From: Nitzschia sp. DOCU1
Lineage: Eukaryota > Bacillariophyta > Bacillariophyceae > Bacillariales > Bacillariaceae
NCBI GenBank assembly: GCA_951394045.1
Contig: OX595989.1
Span: forward strand, 248,001 to 312,000
Length of the DNA: 64,000 bases
Direction: 5' to 3'
The notes under the pieces are model-generated. The model was given only the letters and a program-made list of their open reading frames with translations. It was not told where the DNA came from and ran no database searches. The position numbers and the translations under genes were made by a program. Numbering within the stretch: position 1 is the stretch's first letter; every line of letters begins with the position of its first letter. Positions 8,601 through 18,304 of the stretch are shown piece after piece.

Positions 8601-9912
8601 CCAAACTTATGCGCCGGTCGCGAGTTGGAACTCAATTCGAACCGTACTGATAATGGCAGCGCTACACAAGTGGCACACAAAGCAAATCGACTACGTCCTT
8701 GCCTTTCCCCAAGCACCTGTCGAGAGGGAGCTCTTTATGGAAATCCCCAAGGGCTTTCGGATCGAGCAAGGAAACACAAGAGACTATGTGTTGCAGCTAC
8801 ATAGGAACGTTTATGGCCAGTGCCAGGCATCCAGAGTCTGGAATAAGTATCTCACTGACATACTCATCAACAAGTGTGTCTTCTATCGTGGGAACGTCAT
8901 GTACGTGTTGTACACTGACGACTCGATACTAGCAGGCCCAGATGAGGACGAGATCAACCAAGCGATCGAGGATATCAAGAGCGCAAAGCTCGATATCACA
9001 ATTGAAGGTGACATACAAGACTTCCTTGGGGTCAACATCGATAGGAAGGACGATGGGACGGTGCATTTGACGCAACCGCACCTAATCGACCAAATACTAC
9101 AAGACTTGTCGATGCCCGAAGGAACGGTGCCTAAATCCACGCCGGCAGCGTCATCACGACTACTCTCAAGGCACTCAAGTTCGCAGGACTTTGACAATTC
9201 CTTCCACTACAGGTCTGTCATTGGAAAGCTTAACTACCTAGAGAAGGGGTCACGACCAGATATCGCTTATATCACGCACCAGTGTGCACGATTCTCGACT
9301 TGCCCCAAGAAAGAGCATGGCGAGGCGATAAGATGGTTAGCCCGTTACTTAAAGGGAACGCGAGACAAGGGGATGATATTAAGCCCCAACAGCGAGCGAG
9401 GCCTCGAGGTGTTCGTCGATGCTGATTTTGCGGGTAATTGGGATCAAGAAGAAACGGAAGATCGAGACACCGCGCGATCACGACATGGTTACCTGATCAT
9501 GTTCGCAGGATGTCCGATACTATGGAAGTCGCAACTACAAACGGAGGTCGCCCTATCAAGTACCGAGAGTGAGTACACAGGGCTCTCGTATGCGTTACGA
9601 GACGCTATCCCAATCATCAATCTATTCAAGGAAATGATGGAAGTTGGCATCCCAATCAAGTCGTCGAAAGCTCTGGTTCATTGCAAAGTTTTCGAAGACA
9701 ACTCGGGTGCATTGGAAATCGCAAAGGTAGCCAAGTTCCGACCAAGAACAAAGCACCTAAATTGCCGACTCCACCACTTCCGTTCATACGTTGACAGCGA
9801 AGAGGTCTCGATCCACAAGATCGACACACTAGAGCAACCAGCGGACATACTGACTAAACCTGTAAACGAGGACGCAGTTGAAAAGTTTCGCAAGATGATA
9901 ATGGGATGGTAA
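5677..9912 (+). CDS. pol: Pol polyprotein of element 1 (protease-like, integrase, RT, RNase H)
   Basis: This intact frame has its first ATG at 5677 and no stop from the gag TGA onward. Rough residues counted from codon 5671: protease-like region at about 142 with IGIDNRCSACIS instead of the usual D-S/T-G-A; GAG-pre-integrase zinc motif (YHQRFGH...CSAC) at about 394-435; integrase core D at about 467, D in HADNG about 538, E in NGLAERR about 573; reverse transcriptase about 910-1180 with KYKARL, IDYVLAFPQA and the catalytic box YTDDS (about 1080), where copia usually has YVDDM; RNase H about 1245-1375 with VDADFAG, SSTESEY, FEDNSGA and TKHL; end PADILTKPV. It copies the element's RNA and integrates the DNA. 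No break was found. Confidence 0.93.
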   Translation: MSMMTLRPLLIKLAKWLMCYIYSILAILTPDIASSDDPNYYYIPKSKRWTRVRAILGILIAGIFCVSRKFEPYETTWKELKTRSKYREAIGAISIDEPISLSRRTNGSLDIFNTVAERETNSEGEPIHVNVAKFDCDSAAIGIDNRCSACISHDINDFDGPVKKVNRSIKGFGGESKFEVYQGTIVWRWCDNLGAVHKFRIPNSYYIPKGQMRLLSPQHWAKTQIGSRMKNVRGTGETTTATTTKLFWNNGKNELDVAIGERDNCATFFMAPGFNKFSVFCQTCNVDYSDSMDDPIMACDTQVVSDDEDDDIDTSPPPEPPAHPRQRSTWWSRITGLPINRERAEAEEKQEQEGPTTTAFDLNGPTATGEQRPVVVEEEEDRQPTTAAAQLLRYHQRFGHISFAKLQNMAKQNILPRALADCAVPACSACLFAKATRRNWRSKRRLDWTTKNQATKPGEVVSVDQLVSPTMGLVAQGTGRLTTKRYRYATVYVDQYSGYSFVYLQKTANADETIAGKKAFEAMAWQHGVRIKSYHADNGIFRANKWVDECRNSQQVLTFAGVNAHHTNGLAERRIRSLQDLTRSQLIHANRRWKMDATVNLWPYAIRMANDAINESPNLKYKEGLSPLQLFSSSTVQTHTKHWMPFGCPVYVLEDQLQGASRIHNKWEYRSRVGIYLGRSPNHGRNIAMVLDRVTGLVSPQFHVAFDPSFRTVKEDQFDTSWQIKAGFLSERSPIGNKAKKRATSETIFIRNNATEPERDQASAQQSAKRSKTSATASNAGTSQRQGENLEIPPDDSQSGNNETPPLDGDSMEQDASQGPSPSKSRADGDQQTLTPTQRITNVMVAELSRTTAGDIDGEIYVLEAMFPDYAGNKEMDPLQVFKATSDPDTMYLHQAMKQPDAPEFKKAMQKEWDDQINNGNFTVIHRSKVREGAAVLPAVWQMKRKRDIRTRHIKKYKARLNIDGSRMKYGQHYDQTYAPVASWNSIRTVLIMAALHKWHTKQIDYVLAFPQAPVERELFMEIPKGFRIEQGNTRDYVLQLHRNVYGQCQASRVWNKYLTDILINKCVFYRGNVMYVLYTDDSILAGPDEDEINQAIEDIKSAKLDITIEGDIQDFLGVNIDRKDDGTVHLTQPHLIDQILQDLSMPEGTVPKSTPAASSRLLSRHSSSQDFDNSFHYRSVIGKLNYLEKGSRPDIAYITHQCARFSTCPKKEHGEAIRWLARYLKGTRDKGMILSPNSERGLEVFVDADFAGNWDQEETEDRDTARSRHGYLIMFAGCPILWKSQLQTEVALSSTESEYTGLSYALRDAIPIINLFKEMMEVGIPIKSSKALVHCKVFEDNSGALEIAKVAKFRPRTKHLNCRLHHFRSYVDSEEVSIHKIDTLEQPADILTKPVNEDAVEKFRKMIMGW

Positions 9913-9945
9913 GGGGATTCACAACATAGCAATCAAAAGAGGGAG

Positions 9946-10249
9946 TGTTCGATTACGTCACTACGACGACGGAGTATTTGAGAGCCATTCGAGTGAATCG
10001 GCTTAACAGGACTCATGTCGGGACCCACCCGGTGGACTTTGAGCGGGCCAGTCAAACGGCACATAGCGACAACACAATGGGTGGTCAGCGACGAGCTAAC
10101 GATAATTCCTCCTACAAAAGGAAGTAATAGAGTAAGTGGAGGCCCTTCGGAGCCCCGCAAACACAACTTATAATTTAGCATTAGCAACGCTTTTGTTAGT
10201 TTTACTACTTTGCCCGATAGCCGAGCCTGAGAACTCGACTATTCCTACA
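9946..10249 (+). repeat. 3' LTR of element 1
   Basis: Second copy of the 304-bp direct repeat. It is preceded by the polypurine tract GAGGGAG and followed by the CCCCAT target duplication at 10250-10255. One base differs from the 5' LTR. Confidence 0.93.
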
Positions 10250-10255
10250 CCCCAT

Positions 10256-10793
10256 GAAGGGACCAAGAGCGAAAGTGCCCAAGCGCAGCAATAGCACCCC
10301 CACCACCACCATCGTACGTGCCTTGGAGATGTTTCTTCATCAGATCTTTCGTGTGCGGCGATCATTGACGAGGATCCTGGCGGTGATAATCCAGGCGTCC
10401 ATAGCTATTGGGTCATTACAGCGACAGTAATTGTGTGGGCGACTACGAGTGTCGGAAATCCTGGCAGTCCTACCGTAATCTTTTTATCTCTGATGCCCGA
10501 GGATCTTCTCGGCACTGGACAAGGAGATCATCGAGGCGACTACTCTAATGTGGACTTGACAAATGATTAACGCTATGGTTGGATGACTCGAAGAGTTGGT
10601 GCCGCAGTCACCATCTTGCAAGATTCTGCGACGTGACATGACCAGCACTTGCTGGCGGTGGTGGCCGCCCGCGGGAGAAGAAGAAGTGATCTGCCACTGG
10701 GGTAAAGGGTTCTACTACGGCTGATCCTGCCATATCGCGTGTCAGTGTTGGGCTGGTTTAAACCGCTTTCACGCGTTCGGGGAATCCGCCAAA
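10256..10793. other. flank of retroelement and 5' region of the next family copy
   Basis: Sequence to the right of the insertion. The frame of the next NAWY-family copy extends upstream of its first ATG from about 10750 (reading FHAFGESAKM, comparable to SVTFEETAKM in the 17.7-kb copy). This suggests the original start has been lost. Otherwise no gene is seen. Confidence 0.4.
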
Positions 10794-11303
10794 ATGAGAC
10801 TCTATGAGATGCCAAGCGACGAGGATCGCAATAACGCTTGGTACCAGGAATCTGACTACTCGAACTTCAAGCGTCGCACTTTGGCGCTCGTACAATGCGT
10901 CTTCGCCATCCCAGGTGGGCCTAGCCCTGCTTGGTGGGGGTCATTGGAAGAGGAGCAATACTGGATCGGACTTGACAACTTCTACTCCAAACGGACCAAA
11001 ATCCGGGAAACAAGAAAGGAGATTGCCTGGTATCTTGTCATTGAAAGTCAGTGCTTCGAAAGTCCAGCTAAGATTGCTCAAAACTGCTGGGAGATCGTTT
11101 CCCACCAAAGCGCAGAAGAAGCCCAAGTCGTCGCCGCCATCCTGGAGCAACAAGTCATTGAAGAGGGCCGAAGTGATACCCCTCACAGCGCTTCGGATTC
11201 TTCAAGAAGTCCCCACGAGGACCACTGCGGGTCACCTCGACGTCAAGTCAGCCACAGGCTCATCATAGCCAAAGCATCGGATGACCTTCATCTGTATTGT
11301 TAA
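10794..11303 (+). CDS. NAWY-family protein, 5'-truncated copy 3
   Basis: This 169-aa frame starts at MRLYEMPSDEDRNNAWYQES. Compared with the 186-aa copy at 17744, it lacks the first 30 or so residues including the SVSF/SVTF block, although recognisable in-frame remnants lie upstream without an ATG. Shared blocks: NAWYQESDYSNFKRR, WIGLDNFYSKRTKIRETRKE, AWYLVIESQ, AQNCWEIVSHQSAEEAQVVA and IAKASDDLHLYC at the C-terminus. The body is uninterrupted. It could be a shortened functional protein translated from the internal ATG or an early-stage pseudogene. It sits directly right of the young retrotransposon and 120 bp before a second, clearly dead family copy. Confidence 0.6.
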   Translation: MRLYEMPSDEDRNNAWYQESDYSNFKRRTLALVQCVFAIPGGPSPAWWGSLEEEQYWIGLDNFYSKRTKIRETRKEIAWYLVIESQCFESPAKIAQNCWEIVSHQSAEEAQVVAAILEQQVIEEGRSDTPHSASDSSRSPHEDHCGSPRRQVSHRLIIAKASDDLHLYC

Positions 11304-11426
11304 GGGTGACGTGTGTAGGCGGCCAAACACAGAAAGCATTGCATTTCGTCATATGCCGAACGGAGGTACGAAACATGGCTGCGAAGATTGTATTAATAAA
11401 ATACATGTAAACGCCACCATTTGTTA

Positions 11427-11923
11427 GACCAATCTGACTATGAATTCTTTAAAGCGCACACAATGCGACTCATCAAAATGATCCATAGCGATCAATCCAA
11501 GAAGCCAGCAGCAGGAACAATATGAAAAAAGAGCTATCATGGGTGATCGGGCTTGAAGTAGTGCATGGAGAACGAGCCAAGGTCCGCCGAAGTAGACAAT
11601 ATCGCATTCGAACTACTGTGTTGATGCAAAGCTATTTCCAAAGTAGCAGCGAATCGATTGCTCAAGATTGCTGGATGGTTTCAGAGAAGAGTGCCAAAGA
11701 TGCCGAATGCGCTGCTAAAATGGTTACGGATGAAGTTATTCAAGACACAACTATGAAGTGATTGTTGGCATCGACGAAGAATGCAGTTTCATCTTCTTCC
11801 AGCAAAACGCGGCAAACGCCCAACCACATTCTTCAGCAGCAAAAACGGCCCTACTCGTCGTTGAAAGAAGGCCCCAATGAAACACGGCAAAGATGGATAT
11901 TGTCCACAGCAGCAGTGGCGTAA
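11427..11923 (+). pseudogene. NAWY-family pseudogene (copy 4)
   Basis: Translation gives DQSDYEFFKAHTMRLIK, then a TGA (11523-11525), then KKELSWVIGLEVVHGERAKV, QDCWMVSEKSAKDAECAAK and VIQDTTMK. A second TGA (11759-11761) falls where the paralogues have Trp of VKW. The frame continues through STKNAVSSSS and ETRQRWILSTAAVA to TAA at 11921. It is closest to copies 1 and 2, not to copy 3 beside it, and it lies on the opposite strand to copies 1 and 2. The N-terminal KSVSF block is missing. Two stops plus the missing 5' end mark it as dead. Confidence 0.8.
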
Positions 11924-12138
11924 GAACTATAAAACAAGTAGCTATCATTCATGATTCTAAATTCTCGGGGCAAGTCAGGACTCACACGAGATGTACCTGA
12001 ATTTCCATGTTTCGGCCGAGTGGCACAGGAAATCTGACTGGCAATGTCATTCAACATCACTATGCAATCTAGTCGCACTTCAACGGCGGGAGAAGAGCAA
12101 GGAGGACAACATGATAATGAATGCAGGTTGAGGGGTCG

Positions 12139-12452
12139 TAAGAAACCGGATGGATTCGTATGATTCTTTCGATCCGATGGCCTCGATTGCGTCACGAGGA
12201 TACTACGGTTTGTTATGGGACTACAGTTGACTACTATCTACGGTAGGTAGCAACGTCAGCAATTGGGACGATGACAGTCATTCGACGGGGAGACAACGTC
12301 ATCGCTAGAGTCATCGGGATGACTTCAAGGGGTATTCGGGGCAATGGGACGGGTGGGGACCGGAGTGTAGTTACAATATCTCTTTAAAGTATAGTGACGA
12401 AGCTACTACTACGGGAGATTGCCTCTTGACCGAGGCCTACTACAATTTATTA
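12139..12452 (+). repeat. 5' LTR of element 2
   Basis: 314-bp repeat with TAAG...TTA ends rather than TG...CA. It contains a TCTTTAAAGTATAG block that may be promoter-like. The target duplication GGTCG precedes it. Confidence 0.8.
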
Positions 12453-12494
12453 GATTAACAGTCGCAATAGCGTCTGTTGTGAAAGTTTCTGGCG

Positions 12495-13518
12495 ATGGCA
12501 CCAGCGTCCGGAGGAGGAAACCAGTTGCCGATGCCGACGACTTGTTCGATGACCAAAAAGGCAATTTTGGACCGCATCCTCAAGGAAGTCATCGGGTATG
12601 ATGATGATGACCCTATGATAAAGGCTCTGGACGATGCTGTAAGCAAAGAGATGCCTGACCTTTTGGCTCTAACTGAGGCACAAGTTGAGTCGTTGAGTTA
12701 CTCCGCCGCTCCCGCAACGCAACATGATTAAAATTCTGAAGGCATGGAATGCTTATTTGCTTCAGGAATTAAGTCTACGCAAGGTGGATTGGTCTGACGA
12801 GATTGAAATCAACGCTGATACTTGGGATGAATATCGTGTCGGAGTTTAAGACCCCGACAGTCCTACCAAGAGGCAGCCGCCCGCCTCGAACCCGAGTAAT
12901 ACCAACCCCCCACCTGGTGCGCCGCCTGCGGCCAACTCTGCATCCACCGGAGGAACAACACCCGCTCAAGATTTTAAGAAAGGCATTAAACATGACAAGT
13001 CTCATTATTCGGAGTTGAAAGATGAAGCACTCTGGGACAAATGGAAGCGAGCAATGCTTGCTACCGCAGCGTCTCATGGCATCGAAGAGATTTTCAACCC
13101 CAACTACAAGCCGAAGACTGCCGATGAATTTTACCTTTTTATGGAAAAGCAAAAGTTTGTCTACGATGTTTTGAACTCAAAGTTGCTGACTTCCCAAGGC
13201 CAGTTTCTCATCAAGAAACATAAAGGAACACGTGATGCTCAATCAGTGTGGACAGAATATTTGGCCCACGTTGAGTCATCTACCAAGGCTCTTATGGACA
13301 GGCGACAGATCATGCAAAAGATTACCACCACTTGACTTCCGTCGGATTATAAAGGAAGTTACCTCAGCTTCCTGAATAATTGGTTGGATCTATTGCATCG
13401 CTTCGAGACTCTTTCCCCGATCTCAGCTCATATGAGTGACGATCAGAAGAAGGATGCCTTACAGGCCATGTTGTTCTTTCACAGCGAGTTTTCCCATGTT
13501 GATGATTTTGATTTCTAG
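12495..13518 (+). pseudogene. gag remnant of element 2
   Basis: The remnant starts MAPASGGGNQLPMPTTCSMT and runs to a TGA at 12729. It continues in another frame (ILKAWNAYLLQELSLRKVDW, stop at 12847) and then through GIKHDKSHYSEL into MKDEALWDKWKRAM...NPNYKPKT (13015-13335, stop). After that stop it reads on through NNWLDLLHRFETLSP to about 13518. The order matches capsid-region sequence of diatom copia elements as I know them, but at least three stops or frame changes and loss of the C-terminal knuckle make it nonfunctional. Confidence 0.7.
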
Positions 13519-13564
13519 TGGGACCATTCACTCCTCTCATCAGCTCGAACATTTTGGGCAACGG

Positions 13565-14968
13565 GGTGACGACAAAGCGATTTCTTGTGGAGGAAAGCAG
13601 GAGTTAGAAACACTAGAAGGTCACGTTCTTCCAATCGATTTCAAGAATGGTTTACCTTACCTTCCGATGAGGCCGTTTACTGATCACGAATGGGAAACGC
13701 TCCCTCATGTTGTTTTGACTTCGGATGCAGACTGGGATCCAAGCCTATCCGACTTTGCCAACTCAACAAACGATGCTTGGTACCAAGGACCTGCCCCACG
13801 CGTACTAGGATATGACGATGAGGTTCCTTTGGAACCGATTGCTGTTTCCGTCAATCGGCACCTAATGGCTGACTTATCCTTCCTCGAGGCCGAGATGATC
13901 TCTTCAACTATCTCGGAATTGCAGGTAGCTTTGCGGCACATCCGACCTGCCGATCGAGACTACTCTCGGTATCGTCATTATTTCCTAAATGCGCCAGCTG
14001 AAACGGTCGCTCATACTTTTGAGGCGTCTACTCAATATGCCCGCGCTGGTATAATTGAGGGCCCCATTACTAATACATTACGAGCTGCATTTCCAGCTCT
14101 AAATGTTAAAAGAAGAAATGCGCCCGTGACTACCGATACAGTCTACACTGATGTGCCCTCTATCCACGGAGGTTACCGTGCTGCGCAGTTCTTCTGCGGT
14201 GTGGACACGAAATTTTCGGATATCTATGGGGTTCAGACGGATGGAGATTTTATCAAGGTCCTCCAAGACAACATACGACATCAAGGCGCGATGGATACTC
14301 TAGTGAGTGACCGTGCTAAGGCGGAGATCAGCAAGAGAGTCAAGGACCTGTTGTGGCACCTCTGCATTGATGAATGGCAGAGCAAGCCGCATCAACATCA
14401 ACAGAATCCTGCTGAACGGCAGTATCGACTAATCAAGAGAGCTACAAATTACGTCCTAAATACCACAAATGCTCCGGCATATTGTTGGTTATTAGCGATG
14501 GAATATGTCTGCTATATCAATAACAGACTCGCTCGTGGTTCTTTGGATTGGCGCACGCCTTTCGAGCGTTTGTTTGGCTATACGCCTGATATTAGTATGA
14601 TCATCAGGTACTCTTTTTGGGATCGAGTATACGTCAAACACGTCAAAGTGTGGGGAGGAAACTTTCCGTCAGTTGGTGACGAAGTAGAAGGTCGCTTCGT
14701 TGGGTTTGCCGAAACTGTGGGGCACCCGATGACGTATAAAGTCCTAACTACAGATACAAAGCAGCTGCTAATTCGTTCTCGTCTGCGTCTAGCTTCTGCC
14801 GGACCTAATCGCAGAGCCACCGCCGATGCCCAAGTCGCCGTCGATGCCCGTGATGGCGATGAAGTACCGGAAGACGGGGAGCCAGCTGATGATGATGACC
14901 TGAATGTAACCTTCGATCCTGGTGGAGACCTAGCCCAAGACGATAACGTCCCTAATCTAATCCAATGA
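13565..14968 (+). pseudogene. integrase region of element 2 pol
   Basis: The open frame carries a GAG-pre-integrase-like block (GGKQELETLEGHVLPIDFKN, then LPYLPMRPFTDHEWETLPHV) followed by an integrase core. Candidate catalytic residues are D in TDTVYTDVPS, D in LVSDRAK and E in NPAERQY. PFERLFGYTPDIS follows at the integrase C-terminal region. The open frame formally runs from 13436, but residues before about 13565 belong to gag in a different phase, so the join marks a deletion. The frame closes at 14968 before the RT part, which is separated by a stop and frame change. Confidence 0.75.
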
Positions 14969-14980
14969 CGGGAATGTCCG

Positions 14981-16522
14981 ATGGCGATCATTGATCCCGA
15001 AGATATCATTGGCCGGACCTACCTATCCGTTCCTGCCGAAGATGGAACTCGCCTACGTCTGCGCATCACTGAAGCCCTTGAATGCATCGACCGCGATATG
15101 GAGTCGGCGGAAGAGGTAGTTCAGTTCCGAGCTACGAGTTCTGATGGCACCTACAAAGAGATCCAGTCTTATAATCAGATTCTGGATAAGCTGGAACAAG
15201 CCGACGGAACGGATGAGATGTGGAAGTTTCGTTCTATCGATGGACACCAAGGCCCGCTCACCAAGGCAGATCCTAATTATAAGGGATCGTACTCTAGCAG
15301 AAAAATGTGGTGGCAGAGGCTCAGCGAAGTTTTGACCAAAATGGGGTTTGTTCCGTCGAAAGCGGAAAATGATATTTGGATGAGACAGAACGGCGATCAC
15401 TACGAGTACATCGCGAGGTATGTGGACGACTTGGCAATATCATCAAAGCGGAATCAAGAGATTATCAACAAGCTAGTCAACAAGTTCAAGTTTAAGCTGA
15501 AAGGGACAGGCCCTATCGCTTATCATCTCGGAGCAGATTTCTTTCGAGACGGCAATGGCGTTTTGTGTATGGCGCCGAAGCGTTACATCGAGCGGCTGTG
15601 TGAGACATATAAGCGAATCTTTGGCGAAGGGCCAAAGCACAAGTACCACTCACCACTCGAAAGGGGAGATCATCCTGAATTGGACAATTCAGAGGAGTTG
15701 GGAGCCGAAGGGACCAAGATCTATCAGTCTCTGATTGGCGCCGCACAATGGGTAATTTCTCTTGGTCGCTTCGATATCGCGACAGCGATTATGACGCTAC
15801 CGAGTTTTCAGGCCGCCCCGCGCGCCGGTCATTTAGACCATCTGAAATGAGTTTATGGCTATATCTCGAAAATGAGATCAGGCGCTATTTGGTTTCGCAC
15901 GGAGATTCCGGATTATTCTGGTGTTACCATTCCTGAGTAAGACTGGGCCACAAGTGTGTATGGAAATGTCGAGGAGCTGATTGCGGAAGATGCGCCAGAA
16001 CCGCTAGGTAAACCTGTTGTCACTACGACATGGTTTGATGCAAACCTATGCCACGACCTGAGCACCGGAAAATCAGTTACTGGGATTCTGCACTTACTTA
16101 ACAAGACTCCTATCGACTACTTCTCAAAGAAGCAGCCGTTAGTTGAGACCACGACGTTCGGAAGCAAATTCATGTCTGCCAGGCAAGCAACGGAGCAAGT
16201 CATGGACCTCCGAAACACTCTTCGCTACCTAGGAGTGCCAATTCAAGGAAAGTCCTGGATGTTTGGCAACAACAAGACTGTTTGCGACAGTGCGTCGAAA
16301 CCTGCAGCCAAGCTTACCAAACGGCACACGATCTTGTCGTATCATCCCGTGCGAGAAGCTGTCGCTGCTGGTATCATCGCGTTACTGCACGTACCCGGCA
16401 AGCACAACCCCGCCGACATTCTCTCCAAGGCTTGGGGATATACGGATATCTGGCGGATGCTGAAGGTCATATTGTTCTGGGAAGGAGACACTAGCCCTCT
16501 GGCAGACGAGGCTGGGACCTAG
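14981..16522 (+). pseudogene. deleted reverse transcriptase and RNase H of element 2 pol
   Basis: The frame from 14981 begins with the linker (EDIIGRTYLSVPAEDG, WKFRSIDGHQGPLTKADPNY). It then jumps at about 15295 directly to the RT thumb side (MWWQRLSEVLTKMGF) and the catalytic YVDDLAISS. The fingers and front half of the palm are missing compared with intact relatives. RT continues to FQAAPRAGHLDHLK, where a TGA (15848) and a TAA (15934) interrupt it. RNase H follows from about 15956 (TWFDANLCHDLSTGKSVTG, TPIDYFSKKQ, NKTVCDSASKP, PADILSKAWGY). Internal deletion plus stops show the element is dead. Confidence 0.75.
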
Positions 16523-16554
16523 ACTTCCACCGGATCGTGCAGGATCACGGGGAG

Positions 16555-16865
16555 TAAGAAACCGGATGGATTCATATGATTCTTTCGATCCGATGGACTC
16601 GATTGCATCAAGAGGATACTACGGTTTGTTATGGGACTACAGTTGACTACTATCTACGGTAGGTAGCAACGTCAGCGATTGGGAAGATGACAGTCATGCG
16701 ACGGGGAGACAACATCATCGCTAGAGTCATCGGGATGACTTCAAGGGGTATTCAGGGCAATGGGATGGGTGGGGACCGGAGTGTAGTTACAATATCTCTT
16801 TAAAGTATAGTGAAGCTACTACTATGGGAGATTGCCTCTTGACCGAGGCCTACTACAATTTACTA
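16555..16865 (+). repeat. 3' LTR of element 2
   Basis: 311-bp partner of the left repeat. It lacks a CGA triplet present at about 12399 and shows scattered substitutions. It is preceded by ACGGGGAG and followed by the GGTCG duplication. Confidence 0.8.
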
Positions 16866-16870
16866 GGTCG

Positions 16871-17743
16871 AGAAGGTCAAGAACGCCAAATGAGTGAAAT
16901 GCTCGTGCAGCCCAAACACTCTGAGTGCTTCTCGATTCCGAAAAATAGCATTTTAGTAGATTTACTCATGTAGCAAGACTCTACGAAGATCGAAGTACCA
17001 GGTGCTTTAGTAGTAGCTACTAGTAGGTTCAGAAAGCTTGTATCCGATACTGTAGTACGCGAAGTGAAGCCTATGCCATGTTTCATGATGCGACCGGAGA
17101 AAGTTTTGCGAAGCAGGGCGGAAAAATTGTCCGAAATATGTGTTGGTCACAGGATTTAGAATTATTGTGGGTAACAGAATATTCTCCGCGGGAGTACTCC
17201 CGCCAAAAAGGCCGTCCAGGAGCGAACCAATACGCGCATATTTTCAAAATGGCGTGGAATGCGGGTGGTCATTTTCCCAACAAAGTGCCGAACATAGAAC
17301 TTGGTAAACAAATCCGCAGCGTCATCCATTCTGCCATTGCCCGCATTGATAGTACCTGGTCTCATGGATATAGGCTTAGCGTTCCTGGGGCCGTGAGTCA
17401 TCTCTCCAGAGTAGCGGTAGTAGTAGGACGAAATAAATGGAGAAGGACTTGTTCGTTGAACTTCCCCGAGGAGTAAACATTCTTTTGTGCGAATGCGAGC
17501 CCTCTTAGAGAGAATGGCAGCTTCTGCCGGAAGGTACTGGGCAGAACAGCGACAAAACGGGTAACAATAGCGCTCCTGGAGTGCCACCGAAACGATTCTA
17601 CGCATATTGCTCATCAATGACCTTTTCTCCCTTGGAAGTGAGAAGAACGACGAGGAACTGTGAACGAGAAGTGACTCTCCGACTGGGAAAATAATGGTGC
17701 AGCATCCTTGTTGCTCATAATTTGAAGCAGCTCACTTGTTAAA
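16871..17743. other. spacer with possible retroelement tail remnant
   Basis: No intact gene. On the minus strand, about 17250-17390 reads AGNGRMDDAADLFTKFYVRH, which resembles the end of copia RNase H regions (D-N-x-A-D-x-x-T-K). It may be a fragment of a further lost element; the surrounding 151-codon frame (17162-17617) is otherwise unrecognisable. The right end is the leader of the next family gene. Confidence 0.35.
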
Positions 17744-18304
17744 ATGGCTGTGCAACTTGAAAGTAACTTGGAAATGTTGCCCATTCGCCACAACAGCAAG
17801 GCACGTAGTGTGACCTTCGAAGAAACAGCCAAAATGAGACTCTATGATTTGCCAACCGACGAGGATCGTAGTAATGCTTGGTACCAGGAATCTGACTACT
17901 CGATCTTCAAGCGCCGCATTGCCACGCTCGTAGGATGCGTCTTCCCCATCCCAACTGGGCCCAATCCTGCTAGCGTTTCATTGGAAGAGAAGCAATGTTG
18001 GATCGGACTTGACAAATTCTACTCAAAACGGACCAAGATCTTGGAGAGGCGAAAGGCGATTGCCTGGTCTCTTGTCATTGAAAGTCAGTTTGCCGAAAGT
18101 CCGGCGATGATTGCTCACAAGTGCTGGGAGATAGTTTCCAACCAAAGCGCAGAAGAAGCCCAAGTCGTCGCCGCCATCCTGGAGCAACAAGTAATCCAAG
18201 AAGCCCGAACAAGCAATGCGCCTCAGAGGGCTTCGGATTCCTCAAGACGACCCCCCCCCCCCCCCATAGCCAAAGCGCTGGGCGACATTCATCTGTATCC
18301 TTAA
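17744..18304 (+). CDS. NAWY-family protein, intact copy 5
   Basis: This complete 186-aa member starts at ATG 17744 (MAVQLESNLEMLPIRHNSKA). Blocks: RSVTFEETAKM (about residues 25-35), RSNAWYQESDYSIFKRR (46-62), CWIGLDKFYSKRTKILERR (about 88-106), AWSLVIESQ (109-117), AHKCWEIVSNQSAEEAQVVA (about 126-145), EQQVIQEAR and the C-terminal IAKALGDIHLYP. A run of 17 C's near 18250 encodes a poly-Pro stretch (RRPPPPPIAK) just before that tail and could be a slippage hotspot. It is the best match to the 5'-truncated copy at 10794; the two are separated by the old retroelement. No membrane segment. Cytosolic or nuclear; function unknown. Confidence 0.75.
   Translation: MAVQLESNLEMLPIRHNSKARSVTFEETAKMRLYDLPTDEDRSNAWYQESDYSIFKRRIATLVGCVFPIPTGPNPASVSLEEKQCWIGLDKFYSKRTKILERRKAIAWSLVIESQFAESPAMIAHKCWEIVSNQSAEEAQVVAAILEQQVIQEARTSNAPQRASDSSRRPPPPPIAKALGDIHLYP

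Larger units (their letters stand above)
3753..10249 (+). mobile_element. complete Ty1/copia LTR retrotransposon, recent insertion (element 1)
   Basis: This 6.5-kb element has two 304-bp LTRs that differ at a single position (C at 4018, T at 10211). Both LTRs run TGTTCGATTACG...TTCCTACA. CCCCAT lies immediately outside both ends (3747-3752 and 10250-10255), giving a target duplication of 6 bp, or 5 bp if the final C is counted as LTR. A purine-rich tract (AATCAAAAGAGGGAG, 9931-9945) abuts the 3' LTR. The inside carries intact gag and pol in the same reading frame, separated by one TGA. Integrase precedes reverse transcriptase, which is the copia order. Near-identical LTRs and open frames imply a young copy that could still be competent. 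It interrupts an array of host paralogues. Confidence 0.95.
12139..16865 (+). mobile_element. degenerate copia-type LTR retrotransposon of a second clade (element 2)
   Basis: LTR-like direct repeats at 12139-12452 and 16555-16865 begin TAAGAAACCGG and end ACAATTTA(T/C)TA. They are flanked by GGTCG on both sides (12134-12138 and 16866-16870). A purine tract (ACGGGGAG) lies just before the right repeat. The two copies differ at many scattered sites plus a 3-bp indel, so the insertion is old. Inside are gag- and pol-derived frames with several stops and at least two internal deletions: one removes the gag zinc knuckle and protease region near 13520, the other removes the N-terminal half of the reverse transcriptase near 15295. 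The product cannot be autonomous. The proteins belong to a clade different from elements 1 and 3. Confidence 0.85.

Noticed and set aside
17078..17476. 132-codon plus-strand frame
   Set aside because: It overlaps a minus-strand frame with retroelement-like residues and has no homology or composition bias.
18250..18266. Poly-C run as a possible sequencing or frameshift error
   Set aside because: The frame on both sides matches the paralogue at 10794 (IAK-x-x-D-[LI]-HLY), so the run length is in phase as given.
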